DNA from: Micromonospora rosaria
Lineage (GTDB): Bacteria > Actinomycetota > Actinomycetes > Mycobacteriales > Micromonosporaceae
DNA: 36,604 nucleotides
Direction of reading: 5' to 3'
NCBI RefSeq assembly: GCF_001567585.1
Contig: NZ_LRQV01000064.1
Span: 1-36,604, forward strand
In this document: piece by piece, positions 23,119 to 29,617 of the stretch
How positions within the stretch are numbered: the stretch's first letter is position 1
How the letters are laid out: every line of letters starts with the position of its first letter
Notes under the pieces: model-generated
Told to the model about the DNA's origin: nothing
Database searches by the model: none
The model's input: only the letters and a program-made list of their open reading frames with translations
Position numbers and translations under genes: made by a program

Positions 23119-25072
23119 CGCCGGAAAGACCAGCCTGACCGAGCGGCTGCTGCACACCGTCGGGGTCATCGACGAGATCGGCCGGGTCGACGACGGCACC
23201 ACCCGGACCGACTCGATGGCGCTGGAACGACAGCGTGGCATCACCATCCGCTCCGCCGTCGCCTCCTTCGTGGTCGGCGACGTCACGGTCAACCTCATCG
23301 ACACGCCCGGCCACCCGGACTTCATCGCCGAGGTGGAACGGGTCCTCGGCCTGCTCGACGGCGTGGTGCTCGTGGTCAGCGCCGTCGAGGGGGTGCAGGC
23401 GCAGACCCGGGTGCTGATGCGCACCCTGCGGCGGCTGCGGCTGCCCACGGTCGTCTTCGTCAACAAGGTCGACCGGGCCGGCGCCGACCCGCAGCGGGTC
23501 CTGCGTGACCTCGCCACCCGGCTCACCCCGGCGGTGGTGGCGGTCGGTGCCGTGCACGACGCCGGCACCGCCGCCGCCCGCGTCGAGCCGTACCCCGACG
23601 ACGACCCGGACCACCTCCGACGCCTGCGGGACCTACTCACCCGGCACGACGACGCGCTGCTGGCCGCGTACGTGGCGGACGAGAGCCGGCTGACCGGCCC
23701 CCGGCTGCGGGCCGCCCTCGCCGAGCAGAGCCGGCGTGGCCTCGTCCACCCGGTCCTGCCCGGCTCGGCGATCACCGGCGTGGGCGTACCGGCGCTGGTC
23801 GCCGGCCTGACCGAGTTGCTGCCCACCGGCGACGGCGACCCGGCCGGCCCGGTCTGCGGCACCGTGTTCAAGGTCGACCGGGGGCCGGCCGGGGAGCGGA
23901 TCGCGTACGTCCGGATGTTCGGCGGCACCCTCAGGCTGCGCGACCGGCTCCCCGTCGGGGCCGGCCGGACCGCCACCGTCACCGGGATCGAGCTCTGCGA
24001 GCGGGGCGGCACGGTCCGCGCCGAGGCGGTGCCGGCCGGGCGCGTCGCGCTGCTGCGCGGGCTCGGCGACGCCCGGATCGGGGACCCGGTCGGGCAGGCG
24101 CGTCCCGGCCCCACCGGGCGGCACTTCGCCCCGCCCAGCCTGGAGACCGTGGTCGTGCCGCAGCGGGCGGCGGACGGCGCGGCCCTGTACGCCGCGCTCA
24201 GCCGGCTCGCCGAGGAGGACCCGCTGATCAACGTCCGACAGGACCCGCGCCGGCGGGAGATCACCGTCAGCCTCTACGGGGAGGTGCAGAAGGAGGTGAT
24301 CCAGGCGCTGCTCGCCGACGGGTACGGCCTGACCGTCGACTTCCGCGAGACCACCCCCGTCTGCGTGGAGCGGCTGGCCGGGACCGGGGCGGCGGTGGAG
24401 CTGATCGGGGTGGCCCCCAACCCGTTCCTGGCCACCGTCGGGCTGCGGGTCGCGCCCGCCCCCACCGGCAGCGGGGTGACCTTCCGGCTCGGCGTCGAAC
24501 TGGGCTCGATGCCACCGGCCTTCTTCACCGCCGTCCGGGACACCGTCCGGGAGACCCTGACCCAGGGCCGGTACGGCTGGCAGGTGGTCGACTGCGTGGT
24601 CACCATGACCCACGCCGGGTACTGGGCCCGGCAGAGCCACGCGCACGGCACCTTCGACAAGAGCATGTCCAGCACCGCCGGGGACTTCCGCAACCTGACG
24701 CCGCTGGTGCTGATGGCCGCCCTGGAGCGGGCCGGCACCCGGGTGGCCGAGCCGGTGCACCGGTTCCGGCTGGAGGTTCCCGGTGACGTCCTCGGTGACG
24801 TGCTGCCCGTGCTCGCCCGGCTCGACGCGGTGCCCTCCTCGACCCTCGCGCAGGGAGCGTCGTACCTGGTCGAGGGGGAGATCCCGGCGGGCCGGGTGCA
24901 CGCCGTCGAGCGACGACTGCCGGCGCTGACCCGGGGCGAGGGCAGCTTCGAGTCGACCTTCGCCCGGCACCGGCCGGTCCACGGCGTACCCCCGGTCCGG
25001 GCCCGCTGGGACCACGATCCCACCGACCGCAAGGAGTATTTGCTCGCCGTGGCCCGGCGGGTCGACCGGTGA
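23081..25072 (+). CDS. Tet(M)/OtrA-like ribosomal protection GTPase
   Basis: This 663-residue translational GTPase is of EF-G shape. GTG 23081 begins MKTLNVGILAHVDAGKTSLT, matching the canonical start of ribosomal protection proteins. G-motifs: G1 AHVDAGKT (10-17), switch I RGITI (52-56), G3 DTPGH (74-78) and G4 NKVD (128-131). Beta-barrel domain 2 follows, then EF-G-like domains III-V, including HGTFDKSMSSTAGDFRNLTP in domain IV near the C-terminal third. Length and motifs fit Tet(M), Tet(W) and OtrA relatives of about 640-660 residues rather than EF-G of about 700. These proteins dislodge tetracycline from the 30S A site. Actinomycete chromosomal copies may give intrinsic resistance or serve a house-keeping stress role. 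The weak ribosome site, upstream leader ORF and hairpin suggest attenuation. It stops 21 bp from the convergent GNAT gene. Confidence 0.9.
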   Translation: MKTLNVGILAHVDAGKTSLTERLLHTVGVIDEIGRVDDGTTRTDSMALERQRGITIRSAVASFVVGDVTVNLIDTPGHPDFIAEVERVLGLLDGVVLVVSAVEGVQAQTRVLMRTLRRLRLPTVVFVNKVDRAGADPQRVLRDLATRLTPAVVAVGAVHDAGTAAARVEPYPDDDPDHLRRLRDLLTRHDDALLAAYVADESRLTGPRLRAALAEQSRRGLVHPVLPGSAITGVGVPALVAGLTELLPTGDGDPAGPVCGTVFKVDRGPAGERIAYVRMFGGTLRLRDRLPVGAGRTATVTGIELCERGGTVRAEAVPAGRVALLRGLGDARIGDPVGQARPGPTGRHFAPPSLETVVVPQRAADGAALYAALSRLAEEDPLINVRQDPRRREITVSLYGEVQKEVIQALLADGYGLTVDFRETTPVCVERLAGTGAAVELIGVAPNPFLATVGLRVAPAPTGSGVTFRLGVELGSMPPAFFTAVRDTVRETLTQGRYGWQVVDCVVTMTHAGYWARQSHAHGTFDKSMSSTAGDFRNLTPLVLMAALERAGTRVAEPVHRFRLEVPGDVLGDVLPVLARLDAVPSSTLAQGASYLVEGEIPAGRVHAVERRLPALTRGEGSFESTFARHRPVHGVPPVRARWDHDPTDRKEYLLAVARRVDR

Positions 25073-25093
25073 CCGGTGACCCCGCCCGCCCGG

Positions 25094-25639
25094 TCAGCCC
25101 GCGTCTGGCCGGTGGGCCGGGTCCGCCGCGTCGTCGAGGTCCCGGCGCATACCCACCCGGGGCCACCGGTCGAGCCCGTGCGCGGCCTCCCGCCGCCGGA
25201 TCGCCCGCAGCCCCGGGGTGAGGTCCCGGTCGTCGAGAACCCGGAAGCCGCAGCGGGCGTAGTACGGGGCGTTCCACGGGACGTCGGCGAAGGTGGTGAG
25301 GGTCAGCGCCGGTACCCCGTCGGTCCTCGCCCGCGCCGCGAGGTGGTCGAGCAGCCGGCGTCCCAGCCCGCGCCGCGCCCAGCGGGGATGGACCGACACC
25401 TGCTCGACGTGCAGGTTGCCGTCGACGACGTCGGCGAGAAGGTACCCGACCGGCTGGTCGGCCGGGTCGACGGCGACCCAGGCGCGACCCGCCCGGTGGT
25501 AGCCGGCGAGCACGTCGAGCGGAAGCGGCTCGTCGTCGGCGATCTCCGGCATGCCGACGTCACGGAAGCACTCCCCGGCAGCCCGCTCGATGTCCCGCAG
25601 ACCGGGCAACTCCCCCCACCGCACCCCCCGAACCCTCAC
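25094..25639 (-). CDS. GNAT-family N-acetyltransferase
   Basis: This 181-residue acetyl-CoA-dependent acetyltransferase starts at GTG 25639, with GGAGGAT at 25646-25652. The longer open frame upstream is a purine-repeat artefact encoding Gly/Glu/Arg. The fold is visible: an alpha-1 helix LPGLRDIERAAGECFRDVG, strand AWVAVDPADQPVGYLLADV, then motif A HVEQVSVHPRWARRGLGRRL with the pyrophosphate-binding RRGLGR, and motif B APYYARCGFRVLDD. The substrate is unknown. Antibiotic, amino-acid or protein N-termini are all possible, and proximity to a ribosome-protection gene is not evidence. Its leader is the G-rich arm of the large hairpin element, with the ribosome site inside that arm, so translation could be structurally controlled. 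Confidence 0.85.
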   Translation of the reverse strand: MRVRGVRWGELPGLRDIERAAGECFRDVGMPEIADDEPLPLDVLAGYHRAGRAWVAVDPADQPVGYLLADVVDGNLHVEQVSVHPRWARRGLGRRLLDHLAARARTDGVPALTLTTFADVPWNAPYYARCGFRVLDDRDLTPGLRAIRRREAAHGLDRWPRVGMRRDLDDAADPAHRPDAG

Positions 25640-25806
25640 CCCCCCATCCTCCCCCTCCCCCTCCCCCTCCCCCCGCCCCCTCTCCCGCCCCGCCCGCCCC
25701 CTTCGGGCGTTGATCATGGAGTTGGCGGCGACTTCGATCTAAGTGGCCCCCGTCAACTCCATGATCAACGGGGAGGGGGGAGGGGGAGAAGGGGGAGGGG
25801 GTGGGG
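25640..25806. repeat. C-run / 17-bp palindrome / G-run intergenic element
   Basis: The gap between two minus-strand genes reads as three blocks. On the plus strand, 25640-25707 is nearly pure C and T, including repeated CTCCCC hexamers (25650-25674). At 25708-25724, CGTTGATCATGGAGTTG is the exact reverse complement of 25754-25770, with a 29-nt spacer. Then 25770-25805 is almost pure G and A, with runs of four to six G. Transcribed leftward it would make a long hairpin whose C-rich and G-rich flanks can also pair. It probably terminates copC-like transcription and forms the leader of the GNAT gene. The G-runs fit a quadruplex motif. The ATGATCAA palindrome looks like a dispersed REP-type element. 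Confidence 0.8.
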
Positions 25807-26616
25807 CTAGCGGCGGGGGCGGTGGCGGGTGGCCGGGCGGGTGGCGGTGGTGGTGCGTTTGGGGGTTGGCCGGGCGCGGGTCGGCGCCGGTGTGGTGCTG
25901 CGCCGTCGGGCGGCCACGACGACGATCACCGCGACCACCACGACGACGATGCCGGGTACCAGCCAGGGGCCGAGACCGCCCCCGTCCTCGTCGGCCGCTT
26001 CGGCGGCTGCCGACGGGGCGGCCAGGCTGCCGTCCGGCTGGGGCGAGCCGGCGTTGCCGGGGGCGTCGTGGCGGCCCTGCTCCAGGAGGGCGAGCAGGGC
26101 CGGCGCGGGTTCGCTCGTCGGCGCGGTCCAGCCGGGCGGTGGCGCGCTGGTCGGCCCCTGGTAGTCGAAGACGACGCTGCCGCGCACCTGGTCGCCGTCC
26201 GAGGCGACGGAGAGGTAGGTGGCGGTGTACCGACCCTTCGCCGGCCAGTGCGTGACGGGCAGCATCGCGGGGAAGCCGGTGTGGTACAGCACCGGCTCCA
26301 GTTTGCCGTCGACCAGGTTGTACTCCTGGACCGGCTTGTCGAGCCGCTTCGGCTCGCCGGGGGACCAGGGGCCCTCCACCCGGGCCCCGGTGGGGTCGGT
26401 GACGGTGAAGTGCGCCTGCGCGTGCGGCTGCTCGGTGAAGTAGAGCGCCAGCTGCTCCGGCGGCCGGGTGACCACCGAGTCGGCCAGCGGGACCGAGGTG
26501 GCCAGGGTGCCGTGCGCGGCGGCCGGTGCGGCCGGCAGCACCACCGTCACCGAGACGGTGACGACGAGGGCCGCCAGGAGAGTCGCCGCACGTCGGAGCC
26601 GTAGCCGGATTCGCAT
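25807..26616 (-). CDS. CopC-domain copper-binding exported protein
   Basis: This 269-residue protein has an N-terminal signal peptide (1-33), cleaved to leave a His at the mature start (PAAAHGTLATSVPLADSV), the Cu(II)-binding N-terminus of CopC/YobA proteins. The beta-sandwich domain (34-150) contains PPEQLALYFTEQ, HFTVTDPTG and the closing GRYTATYLSVASDGDQVRGS. A Pro-rich linker is followed by one C-terminal transmembrane helix (about 222-244; WLVPGIVVVVVAVIVVVAAR) and a very basic tail, so it is tethered outside the membrane. It would bind copper at the cell surface, for resistance or for delivery to cuproenzymes. ATG 26616 is used although its ribosome site is weak; a GGGGA lies 16 nt away. 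No CopD domain is fused; the divergent polytopic protein may be the partner. Confidence 0.88.
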   Translation of the reverse strand: MRIRLRLRRAATLLAALVVTVSVTVVLPAAPAAAHGTLATSVPLADSVVTRPPEQLALYFTEQPHAQAHFTVTDPTGARVEGPWSPGEPKRLDKPVQEYNLVDGKLEPVLYHTGFPAMLPVTHWPAKGRYTATYLSVASDGDQVRGSVVFDYQGPTSAPPPGWTAPTSEPAPALLALLEQGRHDAPGNAGSPQPDGSLAAPSAAAEAADEDGGGLGPWLVPGIVVVVVAVIVVVAARRRSTTPAPTRARPTPKRTTTATRPATRHRPRR

Positions 26617-26762
26617 TTGCTCATGATGGCCATTCCCCTGGTGCGGGACAAGACGTAGAGTTCACAGCCCTGACGTCATCTCGACACAGTCCCGTCGCGT
26701 CGTTCGGAGTACCACCATGTCCGTACGTGTTCCCGGCACCCGCGCCCGCTGAGAGGCCGTCG

Positions 26763-28133
26763 GTGACCACGTACCCGGAACTGCTCGCGCACGGCGTCGG
26801 CGGGCGGCAGGACCTTCCGCTCCCGCTCACCCACCTCGTCGTGGCGGCCTCGCTCACCCTGGTCATCACCTTCGTGGCGCTGGGCGCGCTGTGGCGGGTC
26901 CCCCGGCTGGACCGCGACGGGACGACCGGGCAGCCGGTACCCCGGTGGCTGGCCGCGCTGGTCGACGCGCCCGCGCTGCGGTGGGCGCTGCGCGGCGCGG
27001 GCCTGGTCGCCGGTGGCTACGTCTGCCTCGCCCTGCTCGGCGGGCCGGACAACGAGGACAATCCCGCCGCCGGCGTGCTCTACGTGCTGGTCTGGATCGG
27101 GCTGGTCCCGCTGTCGCTGCTGTTCGGCCCGGTCTGGCGGGCGGTGAACCCGCTGCGCTCGCTGTACCTGCTGCTCTGCGTCGCCGCCGGCCGGGACCCG
27201 GAGCGCGGCCTGCGTCCGCTCCCGGCCGGGCTGGGGGTCTGGCCGGCGGCCGTCGGGCTGGTCGCGTTCGTCTGGCTGGAACTGGTCGCCCCGGGCCGCG
27301 CCACCCTGCCGGTGATCAACGCCTGGCTGGCCGGGTACGCCCTGGTGATGCTCGTCGGCGCGGTCCGGCACGGGGTCGGCTGGTTCGACCGGGCCGACCC
27401 GTTCGAGCTGTACAGCGGGCTGATCGGCCGGCTCGCGGTGATCGGCCGGCGCGACGACGGAGCCGTGGTCTGGCGCAACCCGCTGGACGGGATGGCCGCG
27501 CTGCGCCCGGAACCGGGGCTGGTCACCGCCGTCGTCGTGCTGCTCGGCTCGACCATGTACGACAGCCTGTCCTACGCGCCCGGCTGGCTGCGCCTCGGTC
27601 AGTTCGCCGAGGAGAACGGGGTGCCCCCGGTGGTCACCGGCACCCTGGGGATGGGAGTCCTCATCGGTCTGGTCGCGCTCGCCTACCTCGGTGCCACCCG
27701 GGTCGCCGCGCTGGTCGGGCACGGGGCCGGGCCGGAGGCCGACGGGGAGTCGACCCCACCGCGCCTGGTCCCCGGCGAGCTGGCCCACTCGATCGTCCCG
27801 ATCGCGGTCGGGTACGTGCTGGCCCACTACTACTCGCTGCTGGTGCTGGAGGGGCAGCGCACCATCGCCCTGCTCTCCGACCCGCTCGGTACCGGAGCCG
27901 ACTGGCTCGGCACCGCCGGGTTCGAGCCGTACACCGGGCTGATCACCCCGGACGGGGTCGCCGCCCTCCAGATCACCGTCATCCTGATCGGACACCTGCT
28001 CGGCAGCCTGCTCGCCCACGACCGGGCGTTGTCCCTGTTCCCGCGGGCCCGCGCGGTCACCGGTCAGCTCCCGATGCTGGTGCTGATGGTCGCCTACACC
28101 GCCGCCGGCCTGCTGCTGCTCTACGCCGGCTGA
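26763..28133 (+). CDS. Polytopic membrane protein divergent from copC
   Basis: This 456-residue integral membrane protein has about eleven hydrophobic segments. GTG 26763 is chosen because GAGAGG lies 6 nt upstream; the frame starts further upstream but without a site. It begins VTTYPELLAHGVGGRQDLPL, with a conserved-looking LLAHGVGGRxDLP, followed by helices such as THLVVAASLTLVITFVALGA. Later come GLVPLSLLFGPVWRAVNPLR, VGYVLAHYYSLLVLEGQ and SLLAHDRALSL, with several His residues near membrane faces. Homologues in actinomycetes are sometimes annotated 'fenitrothion hydrolase' by transfer, which the sequence gives no reason to believe. The 146-bp divergent promoter shared with the CopC gene suggests a role in copper transport or in assembly of a copper enzyme. 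That is inference. Confidence 0.78.
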   Translation: MTTYPELLAHGVGGRQDLPLPLTHLVVAASLTLVITFVALGALWRVPRLDRDGTTGQPVPRWLAALVDAPALRWALRGAGLVAGGYVCLALLGGPDNEDNPAAGVLYVLVWIGLVPLSLLFGPVWRAVNPLRSLYLLLCVAAGRDPERGLRPLPAGLGVWPAAVGLVAFVWLELVAPGRATLPVINAWLAGYALVMLVGAVRHGVGWFDRADPFELYSGLIGRLAVIGRRDDGAVVWRNPLDGMAALRPEPGLVTAVVVLLGSTMYDSLSYAPGWLRLGQFAEENGVPPVVTGTLGMGVLIGLVALAYLGATRVAALVGHGAGPEADGESTPPRLVPGELAHSIVPIAVGYVLAHYYSLLVLEGQRTIALLSDPLGTGADWLGTAGFEPYTGLITPDGVAALQITVILIGHLLGSLLAHDRALSLFPRARAVTGQLPMLVLMVAYTAAGLLLLYAG

Positions 28134-28156
28134 CCGCGCTACGCCGGCTGACCGCC
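28121..28156 (+). repeat. 18-bp tandem duplication over a stop codon
   Basis: CTACGCCGGCTGACCGCG (28121-28138) is followed at once by a copy differing only in the last base (28139-28156). The unit contains the final codons and stop (TGA, 28131-28133) of the membrane-protein gene, so the second copy is non-coding. It looks like a recent slippage event. Confidence 0.85.
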
Positions 28157-28166
28157 GCGCACCGTC

Positions 28167-28203
28167 GCACCGTCCCCGGCCACGCGGCGGGCGGGGACGG
28201 TGC
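28167..28203. terminator. Bidirectional hairpin between convergent genes
   Basis: GCACCGTCCCCG (28167-28178) and CGGGGACGGTGC (28192-28203) form a perfect 12-bp stem with a 13-nt loop. They lie 23 bp before the GTPase stop and 33 bp after the membrane-protein stop. Confidence 0.8.
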
Positions 28204-28226
28204 GGGCGGAGGACGGTGCGGCCCGG

Positions 28227-28838
28227 TCAGGACCGCGCCGGCTGCGACTCGCGGCGGGTGCCCCGGCCCCGCATCACGTGTTGCAGCAGGGCGATGAGCA
28301 CCTCCTTGCTGGACTCCCGGTCCCGGGCGTCGCAGAGCATCACCGGCACCTCGGGATCCAGGTTGAGGGCGAGCTGCACGTCGTCCAGGCTGTACTGCCG
28401 GGCGCCCTCGAAGCAGTTCACCGCGACGATGAACGGCACCCGGTTGCGCTCGAAGTAGTCGATGGAGGGGAACGAGTCCGCCAGCCGGCGGGTGTCGGCG
28501 AGGACCACCGCGCCGAGCGCGCCGAGCGCCAGTTCGTCCCAGACGAACCAGAACCGGTCCTGACCGGGCGTCCCGAACAGGTAGAGCACCAGGTCCTCGC
28601 CGAAGCTGATCCGGCCGAAGTCCATCGCCACGGTGGTGGTGTGCTTGCCCTCCACCCCGGAGAGATCGTCGACGCCGACCCCGCGCTCGGTGAGGACCTC
28701 CTCGGTCCGCAGCGGCTGCGTCTCGCTGACCGAGCCGACCAGCGTGGTCTTGCCGACACCGAAGCCACCGGCGACAAGGACCTTGATGGCGGTCGGAAGG
28801 ACCGGCCCCGCCTCGCCGTCAGAGTTTTCGTAGTCCAT
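28227..28838 (-). CDS. Conservon small GTPase (CvnD type)
   Basis: This 203-residue Ras-like GTPase is the fourth gene of the conservon. ATG 28838 begins MDYENSDGEAGPVLPTAIKV. Walker A is VLVAGGFGVGKTTLVGSVSE (20-39), the switch region is KHTTTVAMDFGRI and G3 is LFGTPGQDRF, then FIVAVNCFEG near the G4 position, where NCF replaces NKxD as is usual in CvnD proteins. It would cycle GDP/GTP at the membrane with the roadblock, DUF742 and kinase partners. The start overlaps the end of the DUF742 gene by 20 bp, so the two are translationally coupled. All motifs look intact. Confidence 0.93.
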   Translation of the reverse strand: MDYENSDGEAGPVLPTAIKVLVAGGFGVGKTTLVGSVSETQPLRTEEVLTERGVGVDDLSGVEGKHTTTVAMDFGRISFGEDLVLYLFGTPGQDRFWFVWDELALGALGAVVLADTRRLADSFPSIDYFERNRVPFIVAVNCFEGARQYSLDDVQLALNLDPEVPVMLCDARDRESSKEVLIALLQHVMRGRGTRRESQPARS

Positions 28839-29190
28839 TGATGAGCGCCTCGAATATGTGGTTGTCCGGAAGGGATGCGGGTGGCTGGGGCTCGGAGACC
28901 CGGACGAGCCCACGGGCGAGCAGGTCGTCGAGGAGTACGCGCACCGTGCCCAGCGGGAGCCGGAGGTGGGCGGACACCTCGGCGAGGGCGAGCGGCCGTT
29001 GGCAGAGGTTGACGATGTGCAGGTGCTCAGGGGTCAACCCCACCTCCAGCGGCGGCGCCTGCTGCATGGCGAGGACCAACGAGATCACGTTGAAGCCGTT
29101 CCTGGGACGGGCCCGCCCGCCGGTCATCGCGTACGGCCGGACCAGGGGGCCGGCTTCGTCGTCTATCCACAGTGGCTCCGCACCGGGCAT
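28819..29190 (-). CDS. Conservon DUF742 protein (CvnC type)
   Basis: This 123-residue cytoplasmic protein has the DUF742 winged-helix-like fold. It carries the usual opening WIDDEAGPLVRPYAMTGGRA, then LTPEHLHIVNLCQRPLALAE, VSAHLRLPLGTVRVLLDDL and LIxGLRKL at the end. In conservons this protein is the third component, and it interacts with the kinase, roadblock and GTPase. It starts 10 bp after the roadblock stop and overlaps the GTPase gene, so one transcript is expected. The ribosome site (GTAGGG) is weak, consistent with coupled translation. Confidence 0.92.
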   Translation of the reverse strand: MPGAEPLWIDDEAGPLVRPYAMTGGRARPRNGFNVISLVLAMQQAPPLEVGLTPEHLHIVNLCQRPLALAEVSAHLRLPLGTVRVLLDDLLARGLVRVSEPQPPASLPDNHIFEALINGLRKL

Positions 29191-29200
29191 GCCGATGACC

Positions 29201-29605
29201 CTACTGCCCGGGCCGGGACGGCGCCACGAGGAACCGGCCGGCCCGCGCCACGACCATCGCCATCTCGTACGCGATCAGGCCCACGTCGGCGTCCTCTGCG
29301 GCGAGAACGGCCAGGCAGGCGCCGTGTCCGGCCGCGGTGACGAAGAGGAACCGGCTCTCCATCTCGATGATGGTCTGCCGGACCGGGCCACCGCCGAACC
29401 GCCGGCCGGCGCCCTTGGCGAGACTCTGGATCCCCGACGCGACCGCCGCCAGGTGCTCCGCGTCGTCCCGACCGATGCCGGTGGACGCCGCCATCAGCAG
29501 GCCGTCCACGGAGAGCACGACGGCCTGCTCGGCCTGCTTGACGCGACCGACCAGGTCGTCGAGCAACCAGGCCAGGTCGCCGGCGGGATTGTGCTGCTGC
29601 ACCAC
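29201..29605 (-). CDS. Conservon roadblock/LC7 protein (CvnB type)
   Basis: This 134-residue roadblock/LC7-domain protein is the second conservon component, thought to act as a regulator or GAP-like partner of the GTPase. Sequence landmarks are LAWLLDDLVGRVKQAEQAVV, LSVDGLLMAASTGIGRDDAE, AAVASGIQSLAKGAGRRFGG and the strand IIEMESRFLFVTAAGHGACL. Two adjacent GTG codons (29605 and 29602) follow GAGGAC, and the second has slightly better spacing. It starts 12 bp after the kinase stop. Confidence 0.93.
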   Translation of the reverse strand: MVQQHNPAGDLAWLLDDLVGRVKQAEQAVVLSVDGLLMAASTGIGRDDAEHLAAVASGIQSLAKGAGRRFGGGPVRQTIIEMESRFLFVTAAGHGACLAVLAAEDADVGLIAYEMAMVVARAGRFLVAPSRPGQ

Positions 29606-29617
29606 GATGTCCTCTTT

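Noticed and set aside
25640..25717. N-terminal extension of the GNAT protein with Gly/Glu/Arg repeats
   Set aside because: It derives from the purine-repeat tract. GTG 25639 is preceded by GGAGGAT and gives a normal GNAT length.
25640..25806. CRISPR-like array
   Set aside because: The CTCCCC repeats are short, have no spacers and are part of a purine/pyrimidine tract.
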